From assembly GCA_036493895.1 (NCBI GenBank), contig DASXOZ010000053.1:62001-126000 (forward strand): a DNA stretch of 64,000 nucleotides, in the 5' to 3' direction. This DNA comes from Candidatus Binatia bacterium (GTDB lineage: Bacteria > Desulfobacterota > Binatia > UBA1149 > CAITLU01). Under the pieces are notes generated by a model. The model searched no databases. It was not told where the DNA came from and was given only the letters and a program-made list of their open reading frames with translations. The position numbers and the translations under genes were made by a program. Positions 40,485-49,851 of this stretch are shown in pieces; position 1 is the stretch's first letter, and the number at the start of each line of letters is the position of its first letter.

Positions 40485-42022
40485 CACAGACCTCCCTGGC
40501 CGCCGGTATCGTCGTCGCCGGCCGCCGCGCCCGAAGCGCCGGCGCGAGGGCGCTTCTCTGCTACATTTTTTGTAGCGTCATGGTCCTGCTCCGCCGGCCC
40601 GCCGTCGCTGCCTGCGGCCGTTTCGGCCGCCTCGAGCATCGAAAGCGCCTCCAGTCCGAGCTCGCGGATCTTCTGCTGCAGGTTCTGACGGTACATGCCG
40701 ATCTCCTCCGCCGTGCGCGAGATGTTGCCCCCGTTGCGCGCCAGGGCGGCAACGAGGAAACTTCGCTCGAAATCGTCCACGATCCTCTGCTTGGCATCGC
40801 GAAAAGTCGTCGGGAGGGAGGCGACGTCGACGGCAGTTCCGTCGGCCACCGTTTTCCCGAACAGGTCTTCGCTCGTGATCTCTTCTCCCGCCGCCAGAAG
40901 CAGCGCCTTCTCGACGGCGCTGCGCAGCTCGCGGATGTTGCCCGGCCACGCGGCGTTCATGCACGCCCGCAGCGCTTCGCCCGAAAGCGGCTTTACCGGA
41001 CGATGGAAGCGTTCGGCTGCGTCGGTGAGGAACTTCTGGATCAGCAGCGGAATGTCCTCGCGACGCTCGGCGAGGGACGGCACGACGAGCTCGACGACGC
41101 GCAACCGGTAATAGAGGTCGGAGCGGAAGCGGCCGTCGGCCACCAGCTCTTCGAGGTTGCGATGCGTGGCGGCGATCAGGCGCACGTCCACTGCGATCGC
41201 CTCGTTTCCGCCGACGCGCTCGAGCTCCTTTTCCTGGATGACGCGCAGGATCTTGGCCTGGGTCTCCGGCGGCATGTCGCCGACCTCGTCGAGGAACAGC
41301 GTACCGCGGTCGGCGGCTTCGAATTTTCCTTCGCGCCGACCGATCGCGCCGGTGAACGCCCCGCGTTCGTGACCGAACAGCTCGCTCTCGACCAGCTCGC
41401 GGCTGAACGCCGCGCAGTTGACCTTGATGAACGGCCGCGAGCGTCGCGGGCTGCGGTAATGCAACGCATTGGCGACGAGCTCTTTTCCGGTGCCGCTGGC
41501 CCCGCGCACGAGCACGGTGACGTCGGTGTCGGCCACTTTCTCGATCGACTCGAACAGGCGCAGCATCGCCGGGCTGCGGCCGACGATCTGGTCGGGGCCG
41601 TAACGAGACTGCACCTCGCTCAGGAGCCGGCGGTGCTCACGGCGAAGCCGCGCGGTGTCCATCAGCCTTGCGACCACCGCGCGCATCTCGTCGTTGTCGA
41701 ACGGCTTGGGGATATAGTCGGCGGCGCCGGTTTTCATCGCCTGCACGGCGATTTTCTCGGAACCGTAGGCGGTGATCATCAGCACCGCGACGTCCGGGTC
41801 GACGAACCGCGCCGCCTCGAGCACCTGAAGCCCGCTGATGCCGCCGAGCGCGAGGTCGGTGATCACGAGATGGAAGTCGCCGCCTTCGATTCGGCGCACG
41901 GCCTCCTCGCCGCTGCCGGCCGTCTCGACGCTGTAGCCCTCCTTCGTGAGCAGCCCGCGCAGCGCGATCTGCATCGCCCTTTCGTCGTCGACGACGAGGA
42001 TGCGTCCGCGTGCAGCACTCAT
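40484..42022 (-). CDS. NtrC-family sigma-54-dependent response regulator
   Basis: A 512-aa activator. Residues about 7-120 are a receiver domain (VDDERAMQIA; phospho-Asp in VITDLALGG; ITAYGS; IPKPFD). An AAA+ domain follows with Walker A GASGTGKE, the sigma-54 contact loop GAFTGA and Walker B GTLFLDEVGDM. A Fis-type HTH (NISRTAEEIGMYRQNLQQKI) is near the C-terminus, followed by a 60-residue low-complexity tail. The stop overlaps the PspA start, and the kinase gene lies upstream on the same strand across a repeat-filled gap. It is expected to be phosphorylated by that kinase and to drive sigma-54 promoters, including its own operon. Confidence 0.95.
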   Translation of the reverse strand: MSAARGRILVVDDERAMQIALRGLLTKEGYSVETAGSGEEAVRRIEGGDFHLVITDLALGGISGLQVLEAARFVDPDVAVLMITAYGSEKIAVQAMKTGAADYIPKPFDNDEMRAVVARLMDTARLRREHRRLLSEVQSRYGPDQIVGRSPAMLRLFESIEKVADTDVTVLVRGASGTGKELVANALHYRSPRRSRPFIKVNCAAFSRELVESELFGHERGAFTGAIGRREGKFEAADRGTLFLDEVGDMPPETQAKILRVIQEKELERVGGNEAIAVDVRLIAATHRNLEELVADGRFRSDLYYRLRVVELVVPSLAERREDIPLLIQKFLTDAAERFHRPVKPLSGEALRACMNAAWPGNIRELRSAVEKALLLAAGEEITSEDLFGKTVADGTAVDVASLPTTFRDAKQRIVDDFERSFLVAALARNGGNISRTAEEIGMYRQNLQQKIRELGLEALSMLEAAETAAGSDGGPAEQDHDATKNVAEKRPRAGASGAAAGDDDTGGQGGL

Positions 42023-42040
42023 CGGGGGCTTTCCTTCTGA

Positions 42041-42100
42041 ACCGGCCCGCTCGTCGCGGGTCTCCTTTCGACCGACCCGCTCATCGCGGGTCTCCCGGCA
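42041..42100 (-). repeat. Two 30-bp tandem units at the kinase stop codon
   Basis: Units 42041-42070 and 42071-42100 share ACCG-CCCGCT-TCGCGGGTCTCC with a CCCGC/GCGGG hairpin each. The second unit codes the last residues (GDPR) and stop of the kinase; the first fills the gap to the activator gene. The kinase thus ends inside the array. Confidence 0.8.
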
Positions 42101-43373
42101 CCGGCAGCGTCACGCGGAACTCGGTTCCGCGGCCGGCCTGGCTGCGCACTTCGATGCCGCCCTGGTGGGCATCGACGATCTTTTTCGCGATCGCCATGCC
42201 GAGGCCGGTGCCGTGATCCTTCGTCGTGAAGAACGGATTGAAGATCTTCGCGACTTTTTCCGGCGCGATTCCCGAACCGTTGTCGACGATTCGCACACAG
42301 GCGGCACGGGGGGTGCCGTTTTCGATGAAAACGTCGATACGGCGGTCCTCGGGCACCGCGGCCAGCGCGTCGATCGCGTTGTCGAAGATGTTGCCGAACA
42401 CGCGCTGGAGCTTGTCGGCGTCGGCCCGCACGGTGGGACCTCCGATGTAATTGCGCGCGACGCGCACCTTTCCGCTCTCGAGCTTGCTCTTCAGCTGCGC
42501 AAGCGCCGAATCGACCACCTGGGCCAGGCCGACCAGCGCGTACTCGTAGTCTTCTTCCTTCGCGTACTTGAGAAGGTGGGACACCCTCCTCTCGACGCGA
42601 TCCAGCTCCTCGATCGCGACGCGTGCATACTCGACGTTTTCGACCGAGTGCGGGTCTTCGCCCATCTGCTGGACGAGGCTTTTTGCGGCCGCGATGGGAT
42701 TGCGGATCTCGTGGGCGATCGTCGAGCTGAGCTCACCGATGTCGGCCTGCTTCTCGGTGACGATCGCGTGCTTCTCGCGGCGCACTTCGCGCTCGACAGC
42801 CGGATCGAAGTAGTTCTCGCGAATGTAACGGCCGCCGAATACGCCCATGTAGTGCGAGAAGATGCCGATGCCCCAGCCAAAGGCCGGCCAAAGGAACCAC
42901 GGATAAAACCCGGTGAACATGTTGAGGAACGCGAGGAAGCCGATGACGCTGCAGTAAACCCACAGGTGACCGTAGAATCCGGCGATCGCGCGGCGGCGGC
43001 GGCGCTCGCGCCGCGCAGCCTCCGCTTCGGCGCGATCGCCGGAGGCGGCGATGCCGGTCCAACGGTGCCAATCCCAGGGACTGCGACGCCAATTCGAAGA
43101 CGCGTGACGACGCCGCCAGTCGTGACGGTCTGCGTGACGCTGAGAGCGCTCACGGTCGCCGCGCTGCCAGTCGCGGTCGCCTCGGTCTGCGCGACTCGCA
43201 CAGGTGTCGCGGCGGACCGCTTCGCTGCGACCGTCGTCCGCTCCCGCTGTCGCGTCGGAGCCGGAGCCGTCGTCGAGGCGACCCTCCCCGGCTTCGTCGG
43301 CGTAGAGGTCCCTCCAGTGATGTCGCACCCTGGCGCAGATCATGATGGCGAGAATTACTCCGAGAATCGGCAT
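42081..43373 (-). CDS. 2TM-domain sensor histidine kinase
   Basis: A 430-aa membrane kinase. An N-terminal hydrophobic segment (MPILGVILAIMICARV) is followed by a very Arg/Asp-rich low-complexity stretch (about residues 25-128). A 2TM domain (FYGHLWVYCSVIGFLAF and YPWFLWPAFGWGIGIFSHY) spans about 132-180. HisKA is near residue 215 with STIAHEIRNP (His221), followed by HATPase_c (NIFDNAIDAL, DNGSGIAPEKV, GTGLGMAIAKK). The first segment with the following basic part recalls PspC-like anchors. No periplasmic sensor domain is visible, so the membrane itself is the likely signal. It precedes the sigma-54 activator gene, with which it pairs. Confidence 0.9.
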   Translation of the reverse strand: MPILGVILAIMICARVRHHWRDLYADEAGEGRLDDGSGSDATAGADDGRSEAVRRDTCASRADRGDRDWQRGDRERSQRHADRHDWRRRHASSNWRRSPWDWHRWTGIAASGDRAEAEAARRERRRRRAIAGFYGHLWVYCSVIGFLAFLNMFTGFYPWFLWPAFGWGIGIFSHYMGVFGGRYIRENYFDPAVEREVRREKHAIVTEKQADIGELSSTIAHEIRNPIAAAKSLVQQMGEDPHSVENVEYARVAIEELDRVERRVSHLLKYAKEEDYEYALVGLAQVVDSALAQLKSKLESGKVRVARNYIGGPTVRADADKLQRVFGNIFDNAIDALAAVPEDRRIDVFIENGTPRAACVRIVDNGSGIAPEKVAKIFNPFFTTKDHGTGLGMAIAKKIVDAHQGGIEVRSQAGRGTEFRVTLPVPGDPR

Positions 43374-43879
43374 GGCCGTCGTCGCTGGCTCAGTCTAGTT
43401 CGGGGTCGGCGGATGAGCACGCCGGGGGAAAAGCAAGCGTCGGGCCAGTCCTTCGCCGGCGGCAGGACATCGCAAAACGTCGACATTTCAATCGTTTACG
43501 AACCCGCTCCGCCTTCGCTTGCAGTCGCAGGACTGCGCTGCCGGCGCTTCGGGTGCAGTCCCGGAACTGCAGCGCGGTCAGGCTCGGTGCTGCGCAAGCT
43601 CGCTGGGCAGTGCGAAACACGGATCCGGTCGACTCGCCGCCGAGGCGCCGCGCCAGCTGCGAGCGCTCCTTCGCTGTTCCTTACCGGTGACAATCGCGAC
43701 GCCGCGCATTCTCAAGTCGGCGAACGAACGCCCCAAAAACCGTGCATGAATGCGGACTTCGCTCTGGCATTCCTATTGCATTGACACACCTGCAGCCGAA
43801 GCGATCGCGCCGGCCGCGCTGCGAGTGCGCCGTGCACCCGACAGCATCGGACCGTCGTAGACTCGGCGAGGAGAGTCCG
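43374..43879. other. 0.5-kb divergent intergenic region
   Basis: No gene is supported. It must hold the promoter of the Psp-like operon (minus strand) and of the glycine-rich protein gene (plus). I do not see a clean sigma-54 element (GG-N10-GC) that I would stand behind. CGAGGAGAGTCCG lies just before 43880. Confidence 0.5.
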
Positions 43880-45652
43880 ATGCGATCCATCCGATTTCCG
43901 TCCGATACCGGCAGAACGCGAATGATCTTCGAGAACCGGAGCGGCGCGGTCGCTTTGGAACATCCGCGCGAAGCGATGAGTTGGATAACCGCCGCGCTCG
44001 CCGCGGCGGCGATCATCGCAGCATCGGCACACGCGGTGCATGCCGCCGGCTGCGCTGCCGGATTCCAGGACGCAGGCGGATCGATCTGTACCGCGACGTT
44101 CGGTCTCACCGGCGCACCGCAAACGGTCACGCTTCCAGGATCGGTTCACGGGATCATCGCGACCGTCTCCGGAGCCGAAGGCGGCACCAGCCTCGAGGAA
44201 CAGGTGGATCCTTTCGGCGGCGCTGCGTCGTCAGGCGGCAAGGGAGGTCGCCAGAGCGCGACGATTCCCGTCGCCGGTGGTGCGATGCTGACGGTCGTGG
44301 TCGGCGAGATGGGCACGGGCGGAGTTCTCGCTCCGCCGGGCTTCGGAGGGTATGGCGGCGGCGGGCACGCGACCTCGCGTTACGGCGGCAACGGCGGAGG
44401 CGGAAGCTATGTGTTCGACGCAAACGGGCCGATCATCGCGGCAGGCGGCGGCGGGGGCGGTGGCTACGACTACAGTCCCGTCGTGATGGGCCGCGGGGAC
44501 CAGCACAATCCGGGCGGCGACGGCAGCGGGGCCAGCGCTGCCGCCGACGGAACCGCGGTGCCCTTCTGCTGCGACAATACGGCGCCGTACACAGCCGGAG
44601 GCGGGGGCGGAGCCACGCCGATCGCCGGCGGCGCCGGCGGCCACCCGTCGCTGCCACCTTCGTACATTTTCGGCCAGGTGGACGGCGACTACGGCTCGGG
44701 ACCGGCGGCCAACGAATTCAGCTTCGGCAACGGCGGCAGCACCCACAACGGTTGCTGCTACTACACGGGCTGGGCCGGCGGCGGCGGCGGCGGTTACTAC
44801 GGGGGCGGAGGTGGAGGGAACATCGAGGCCCAGTTCGAGGGCGGTGGCGGTGGCGGCGGCGCGGGTTTCGTGCTCGCCACCGCGTGGGCGACGTCCGCGC
44901 TGACCGGAGTTCAGCTCGGCGACGGCGACGTGACGATCAGCTACTACATCGGCACCTGCAACGCCGCGTGCGCATCGTGCACGGGGCCAATGGCCACCGA
45001 TTGCTCGAGCTGTCCTGCGGGGCTCGTCGTATCGGGCGGCGCCTGCGTGCCGGCAACGACCACGACGACGCTGCCTCCACCGACGACAACGACGACGTTG
45101 TCACCGTCGCTGTGCGACGCGGTGCCGCGCACCGGTTGCCGCCTTCCCGCGACGGGAAGCTCGTCGATCAAGGTCAAGAACGATCCGAACGACAGCAAGG
45201 ACACGCTGATCTGGAAATGGAGCCACGGGGACACGACGCTGCTCGACGCGTTCATGAATCCGCCGGCGTCGACGGCCACCTACCGCACCTGCGTCTACGA
45301 CACCTCGGGGAGGCCGCAGCCGCTGATGCAGATGGACGCGACCGGAAGCGAGATGTGCGACAAGGGCAAACCGTGCTGGAAGACGATCAGCGACAAGGGA
45401 TTTGCGTACAAGAACGGCGCGGGCTCGGTCGACTCGGTGACCGGGGCCAAGCTGCTCGCCGGAAGCCAGGGAACCCCCAGCGTCCGGATCAAGGCGCGCG
45501 GCGCGCGCGTACCGATGCCGGGTCTCGGGATGAGCCTTCCGCTGACGGTGCAACTCGTCATCTCGGACGGACTCGGCACCGAATGCTGGCAGGCGACGTT
45601 CACGACCGCGACGCGCAACGACGCGACTCGGGTCTGCGCGAACGGTCCGTAG
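43880..45652 (+). CDS. Exported glycine-rich protein with Thr-rich linker
   Basis: A 590-aa protein. Its signal segment is the hydrophobic WITAALAAAAIIAASAHAVHA after a long basic/acidic N-terminus. A Cys-start CAAGFQDAGGSICTATFGL follows. Residues about 120-345 are a glycine-rich domain (GGGGG runs, with GGYGGGGHATSRYGGNGGGGSYVF), as in ALK/PGRS-like glycine-rich receptors. Then a Cys-rich CASCTGPMATDCSSCPAGLVV, a PATTTTTLPPPTTTTTL linker, and a beta-rich C-terminal domain with WKWSHGDTTLLDAFMNPPAST. GAGGAG precedes the ATG. Start earlier in the frame is unlikely. Surface structure or adhesin is a guess. Confidence 0.78.
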   Translation: MRSIRFPSDTGRTRMIFENRSGAVALEHPREAMSWITAALAAAAIIAASAHAVHAAGCAAGFQDAGGSICTATFGLTGAPQTVTLPGSVHGIIATVSGAEGGTSLEEQVDPFGGAASSGGKGGRQSATIPVAGGAMLTVVVGEMGTGGVLAPPGFGGYGGGGHATSRYGGNGGGGSYVFDANGPIIAAGGGGGGGYDYSPVVMGRGDQHNPGGDGSGASAAADGTAVPFCCDNTAPYTAGGGGGATPIAGGAGGHPSLPPSYIFGQVDGDYGSGPAANEFSFGNGGSTHNGCCYYTGWAGGGGGGYYGGGGGGNIEAQFEGGGGGGGAGFVLATAWATSALTGVQLGDGDVTISYYIGTCNAACASCTGPMATDCSSCPAGLVVSGGACVPATTTTTLPPPTTTTTLSPSLCDAVPRTGCRLPATGSSSIKVKNDPNDSKDTLIWKWSHGDTTLLDAFMNPPASTATYRTCVYDTSGRPQPLMQMDATGSEMCDKGKPCWKTISDKGFAYKNGAGSVDSVTGAKLLAGSQGTPSVRIKARGARVPMPGLGMSLPLTVQLVISDGLGTECWQATFTTATRNDATRVCANGP

Positions 45653-45660
45653 GCGGGCCC

Positions 45661-45675
45661 GCGGCGCCTCGCCGC
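45661..45675. terminator. Short hairpin between convergent genes
   Basis: GCGGCG-CCT-CGCCGC forms a six-base-pair stem in the 51-bp gap between the glycine-rich gene and the convergent hydrolase gene, next to the palindrome GCGGGCCCGC. It is a weak candidate for a shared terminator. Confidence 0.3.
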
Positions 45676-45703
45676 CTGCGACGGGGCGCTGCACAAATGC
45701 GGA

Positions 45704-47632
45704 TTACCGGGCGGCGGCCGTCCGGGCGACTCGCAGGAGGCGGTGCTTCGGTGCGTGGGACATCGCCGCCGCGACCACCGGAGCTTCGGGCTCGCCGCTC
45801 TTGGCCGCGTGAAGCAAAAGGATGCGTCGCACTTCCTCGATGGTCTCCGGAACCGCCTGCGTCGAGTGCGTCGAGTGCACGATCTTCTCGGATTCGACGC
45901 CGCCGAGATGGGCGCTCGTGTACTTCACAACCCCGTCGTCTTCCTGCTCGAGCGGACCGTTGCCCTTGACCGCGATGATCGAGTTCGCAGCGATACCGGG
46001 TGCGATCGGCAGTGCCACGAGCACTTTCAGGAAAGGATTGCCCGGCGTCATGTTCTCGACCGCATTGACGCGTTCGAGGTTCACGAGCCGCACCATGTCG
46101 GGGTTCAGCGTCAGCACGCTCACGCCCATCCTCGTGACTGTCGCGGGCAGGCTGACGACGCGAGTGACGATGCCCCGCACCCAGTCACTGACCGCGAGAA
46201 AGCTGCCGCGGTGCGGAGTGCAGATGAAGACCACGCGCTTGACGAACGGAAGCGGCTTGACGAACACCGCCGCCCCCAGCAGTTCGCGGTCCTTGGGATC
46301 CAGGTGCACGTCCTCGAAACGCTTCGACGTAATGTTGCGCCAGAACGCGTCTCCGCTGTCCACGGCCGTCAGCTTGGTGAGCAGGCCGCCCTGGCTGTGC
46401 CCGATCACGACCATCTGCTGCAGCCCCGTGTCCGTCCCGTCGGGGTCCAGCGACGCGACCGCGTCGCTGAGGGCCTTTCGCAGGAGGTAGCCGGAGTAAA
46501 GGATCGGGCTGCTCGAGTTGTACGCAAAGACCCACGCCTCGTAGCGCTCGTTGATGCGCGGGTCGTTCATCAGCACGTTGACCATCTCGGCCCACCGCGC
46601 GGGGCTGGACGCGGTACCGTGGACGAAGACGATCGGGATGCGGCCTCGCACGTGCGGCGTGAGCGCGCCGAGCCTTCCCTTGTCGCGCTGCTGGGTCACC
46701 GTGCCGATGAACGCGAGCAGTTCCTGCTTGATGACCGGCGCTTCGGCCACCATCGACGCGAGAACGGCCGAGGGTTCCTTTTCCAGCGGGACGGAACGGT
46801 CCGCGATGCGGACGTTCTCCTCGTTCGGATCGGTGTGCAGCTCGAGGTTCGCGCGAATCGTTCCGCTCGCGATCTGCTTGCGGACGTCGTCGATGCGAAC
46901 CAGGGCCGTGACCGGGATCTTCAGGCTGCGCAGGAGAAGCGTCTCTTCCTGGCCGGCCGGCGCCGCCGCATTCGCCGCCAGCGGCGCGCCGATTCCCGGA
47001 GTGCGGAAGCGGTTGTCCAGTCCGCTGACCTGAAGCTCGGCGACGGGAATGAAACCGCCCAGGTGCCGTCCGTGCCACTCGAGAACGGACGGATCGAAGT
47101 AGACCTCGAGCTTGCCGATCGGAAGGGTGTAGGTCTGCGCGCTGAGGACGACCTGTCCGTTCTTGCCCTGCTCGTATCCCTGCGTCAGGCCGCGGTTGTA
47201 GAGATCAATCGCGACGCGAAGGCGCGGATCGACCGGATCGAGCGGGTGGCCTCCGAACAGGAACGACCACGCGTACAGCGCGGCCATGATCGAGTAGTCG
47301 CGGTTGTGACTGCGATCCGCGTACAGGAACGAAAGCTCGGCCAGCGCGAAGTAAGTATCGTCGTCGTTCTCGGCGACAGCGATGCGGTGCAGCTCGGCCA
47401 GAGTCCGGACCGGGTCCGTCTGGAACTGGTCGTAGAGGCCGCGACGATGCAGGACGTTGGTGGTCTCGATGCTCGGCTCGTTCTCGGTCAGCGCATTGGC
47501 CGTCAGCGAGCGCTGCACCGCGTCGGCGTCCATGCGCTTGACGCCGATCGGGCTGGTCGCGCAACCGCAAAGAAGCGCCGCAACGAGCAGCGGCGCAGCG
47601 AACCGAGCGACCGCGCGACGGGACGAAATCAT
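45704..47632 (-). CDS. Lipoprotein alpha/beta-hydrolase (lipase/esterase-like)
   Basis: A 642-aa exported lipoprotein: hydrophobic core FAAPLLVAALLCGC has a lipobox (LCGC, Cys24). The second half has an alpha/beta-hydrolase fold: oxyanion loop VFVHGTASS, nucleophile elbow VIGHSQGG, a later acidic part LEQEDDGVVKYTSAH and a His in KIVHSTHSTQ as triad candidates. The first half (about residues 30-300) is an uncharacterised all-alpha/beta region. It likely sits on the periplasmic or outer-membrane face and hydrolyses lipids or esters. ATG at 47632 is chosen as a Met start; a TTG four codons earlier exists. Convergent with the glycine-rich gene. Confidence 0.83.
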   Translation of the reverse strand: MISSRRAVARFAAPLLVAALLCGCATSPIGVKRMDADAVQRSLTANALTENEPSIETTNVLHRRGLYDQFQTDPVRTLAELHRIAVAENDDDTYFALAELSFLYADRSHNRDYSIMAALYAWSFLFGGHPLDPVDPRLRVAIDLYNRGLTQGYEQGKNGQVVLSAQTYTLPIGKLEVYFDPSVLEWHGRHLGGFIPVAELQVSGLDNRFRTPGIGAPLAANAAAPAGQEETLLLRSLKIPVTALVRIDDVRKQIASGTIRANLELHTDPNEENVRIADRSVPLEKEPSAVLASMVAEAPVIKQELLAFIGTVTQQRDKGRLGALTPHVRGRIPIVFVHGTASSPARWAEMVNVLMNDPRINERYEAWVFAYNSSSPILYSGYLLRKALSDAVASLDPDGTDTGLQQMVVIGHSQGGLLTKLTAVDSGDAFWRNITSKRFEDVHLDPKDRELLGAAVFVKPLPFVKRVVFICTPHRGSFLAVSDWVRGIVTRVVSLPATVTRMGVSVLTLNPDMVRLVNLERVNAVENMTPGNPFLKVLVALPIAPGIAANSIIAVKGNGPLEQEDDGVVKYTSAHLGGVESEKIVHSTHSTQAVPETIEEVRRILLLHAAKSGEPEAPVVAAAMSHAPKHRLLRVARTAAAR

Positions 47633-47680
47633 CGATGCTCGCAATGCCGACCCATGGCCCTGGTTCGGGGATGCCTTTGC

Positions 47681-49381
47681 TCAGCGGCCGCCACGGCCTC
47701 CGCCTCCGCCACCGCCACCGCCACCGCCGCCGCCGCCGCCGCCGCCACCGCCGCCGCCGCCGCCTTTGGATGCGGCCTTTCGATTCCCACCACCGCCACC
47801 GTTCGCTCCACCGCGCGAGCCGCCCTGGCCCTGCGACTTCGCCCCACCGCCTGCGGAAGGTCCGCGCGTGGCGGCTCCGGCCTGGCCGCGGTCGCCTGAG
47901 CCGGAGCGGTTGCCGCCACCGGCGTTACCGCGACGTCCCGCGCCGTTGCCTCCGCCGCCAGCTGCACCGGCACGATCGGCGCCGCCGCTGCCGGCGCGAT
48001 TCTGTCCGGCGCCCGTTGCAGCGCGATTGCCAGCACCGGCGCCACCCTTGTTCTTCGCGGATCCTTCGCGACCGGCGTTGCCGTTCTGCCCGCCACGGTT
48101 TGCCGCGCCATCACCGGCGCCGCCGCGATTGCCGGCATTGCCTGCGCGATCGTTCTTGCCCGCACGATCACCGCCATTGCCTGCGCGATCGTTCTTGCCC
48201 GCACGATCACCGCCGTTGCCTGCGCGATCGTTCTGGCCCGCACGATTGCCGCCGTTGCCTGCGCGATCGTTTTTGCCCGCACGATCACCGGCATTGCCTG
48301 CGCGATCGTTTTTGCCCGCAGGATTGCCGGCGTTGCCTGTACGGTCGCCCGCACGATCGTAGGTTCCCACTTTGTTCTTCTGGTCGAACGAGCGCGCCTG
48401 GTCGCGAGTCACGCGGTTGCTGCCGCCCTGGGCGCCGAACTCGCGCGCGACTTTCTGATCCTTGTACCCTACGCCTTTTCGATGCTCGGGATTGTGCTGC
48501 CAGCCGCCGCCGTTGCCGTTCCAGTTGCCGCCGTTGACGTTCGTGACCCTGTTGAAGTTGTTGTAATTGTTGACGTTGACATTGACGCTACCGCCGCCGT
48601 AGTGGCCACCGTAGTGGCCACCGTAGTGGCCACCGCCGTATCCCCAGTGGCAGTCCCCCCAGATCGCTGCTCCGACGGCAAGGCCCGCACCGAAAGCGAG
48701 CAGCCCGTATGCGGGCGGCGCGTACAGCGCAGGATAAACCGGAGCCGGATACGACCAGGCCGGCCCGTAGACGACTGCCGGTGAATACGTCGGCACGTAG
48801 ATCACTTGCGGCGCCGGCTGCTGCACGACGATGACGCGCGCACCCTGCTCTTCCTTGACGACGACGTTCTGCTGCGGACTCGACTTCAGGTTGCCGGCAT
48901 CGTAGGCCTTCTGGCGCATGACCTGGACGGTCACCATCACGTCGTCCTGCTGCGCAAGGAAAGCGTCGCCGAGATCCTTCGTCCATTGAAGATTGTCGTT
49001 CATCCTCTGCACGACATCGGGAACGGCGCAGAGTCCCTTGACGCTAGGATCCCAGTCCTGCTGCTTGAGCGCCTCATCGAGCTGCTCGCCTTGAAGACCG
49101 GGATACTGCTTGAGCCAGCGGCTGGCCTCGACGATCTCGAGCGGATACGTCGACGCCATCAGCACCTGGGCCAGCAGCGCGTCGGGATACAGCGCGATCG
49201 GCGCGACGAGCTGCTCGAGCTGCGCGCTGGTGAACGCGGGAGCCTGGTCCGGCGCAGGCCCGTTGCCGGCCTGAAGCACGGCCGGCTCGCCTTCGGGCGC
49301 GCCGTAGTCCTGGGCATGAGCGGGAAAGGACAGGAGTACGAGCGCCGCCGCAGCGGCGGTCAGGGTCTGGCAGGTTTTCAT
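47681..49381 (-). CDS. Exported DUF3300-domain protein with long Gly/Asn/Asp-rich tail
   Basis: A 566-aa exported protein. A Sec signal (TAAAAALVLLSFPAHAQD) is followed by a DUF3300 domain at about residues 45-250 (QLVAPIALYPDALLAQVLMASTYP, WDPSVKGLCAVPDVVQRM, then VVQQPAPQVIYVPTYSPAVVYGP). A hydrophobic, Tyr-rich segment and WGDCHWGYGGGHYGG repeats follow. The last 230 residues are low-complexity: tandem 13-aa units of the NDRAGNGGDRAGK type, and then a pure poly-Gly run at the end. DUF3300 proteins are associated with cell-envelope stress in some proteobacteria; function is not known. AGGAG precedes the ATG, and an unusually long open frame upstream is ignored. Confidence 0.85.
   Translation of the reverse strand: MKTCQTLTAAAAALVLLSFPAHAQDYGAPEGEPAVLQAGNGPAPDQAPAFTSAQLEQLVAPIALYPDALLAQVLMASTYPLEIVEASRWLKQYPGLQGEQLDEALKQQDWDPSVKGLCAVPDVVQRMNDNLQWTKDLGDAFLAQQDDVMVTVQVMRQKAYDAGNLKSSPQQNVVVKEEQGARVIVVQQPAPQVIYVPTYSPAVVYGPAWSYPAPVYPALYAPPAYGLLAFGAGLAVGAAIWGDCHWGYGGGHYGGHYGGHYGGGSVNVNVNNYNNFNRVTNVNGGNWNGNGGGWQHNPEHRKGVGYKDQKVAREFGAQGGSNRVTRDQARSFDQKNKVGTYDRAGDRTGNAGNPAGKNDRAGNAGDRAGKNDRAGNGGNRAGQNDRAGNGGDRAGKNDRAGNGGDRAGKNDRAGNAGNRGGAGDGAANRGGQNGNAGREGSAKNKGGAGAGNRAATGAGQNRAGSGGADRAGAAGGGGNGAGRRGNAGGGNRSGSGDRGQAGAATRGPSAGGGAKSQGQGGSRGGANGGGGGNRKAASKGGGGGGGGGGGGGGGGGGGGGGGRGGR
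47696..47766 (-). repeat. Poly-Gly (GCC/GGC) run in DUF3300 gene
   Basis: A run of mostly GGC codons, in-frame, at the end of the DUF3300 gene. Simple-sequence runs of this kind can change length by slippage; here 20 or more consecutive glycines are coded. Confidence 0.85.
48124..48345 (-). repeat. 39-bp tandem units (13-aa NDRAGNGGDRAGK)
   Basis: CGATCGTTCTTGCCCGCACG and flanking bases recur at 39-bp spacing with few changes, coding the NDRAGNxGDRAGK units. There are about five and a half copies with near-identical DNA. Confidence 0.85.
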
Positions 49382-49851
49382 CGTGGGCTTGCTCCTCGCT
49401 GGCCGGTCGCGTCCGGCTTCGGGAGGCGCCGCGACTGGACGACGCCATTCATGGCATCGGGCCGTTGGAGAGCAAGCCCTCTCGGTGCGGCCGTTGCGGT
49501 TCGGGGCCTTTTTCCCGCGGTGCCGCGAGCGAATCGCCGCCATTCGCCACCATAGCGACCGTTTCGGCAGGCAGGCGCTCGAAATCGACCGAGAAACACG
49601 CATTCCTGCCGGTTATCGCCGCGGCAACTGCGCTGGGCGTGGACGGCCAACCGGATCGGCAGCCTGGTTGGACACGGCCAGCGGCCGGATCCAGGCGCAG
49701 CAGCCTCCCGAGGACCGGCGGCAGCTCCCGACGGCCCGCCGGGAAACCGGATCCGCAACGCTGCCTTGCGTGAAGAATCTCACTCCATAAACTTCCTGAC
49801 GCGGATGCAGCTTGCGCTGCCCGCGGCGAAACCCGCCACAAGGAGATCGTC
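49382..49851. other. 0.47-kb intergenic region
   Basis: No gene is supported. It separates the DUF3300 gene (minus) from the lipoprotein gene (plus). The last bases before 49852 hold CACAAGGAGATCGTC. CGACGGCCCGCCGGGAAACCG lies near 49733, with no clear dyad. Confidence 0.5.

Noticed and set aside
40484..43373. Nitrogen regulation pair (NtrBC)
   Set aside because: The kinase has a 2TM membrane domain and no PAS, and the operon continues into pspA, not glnA or amt.
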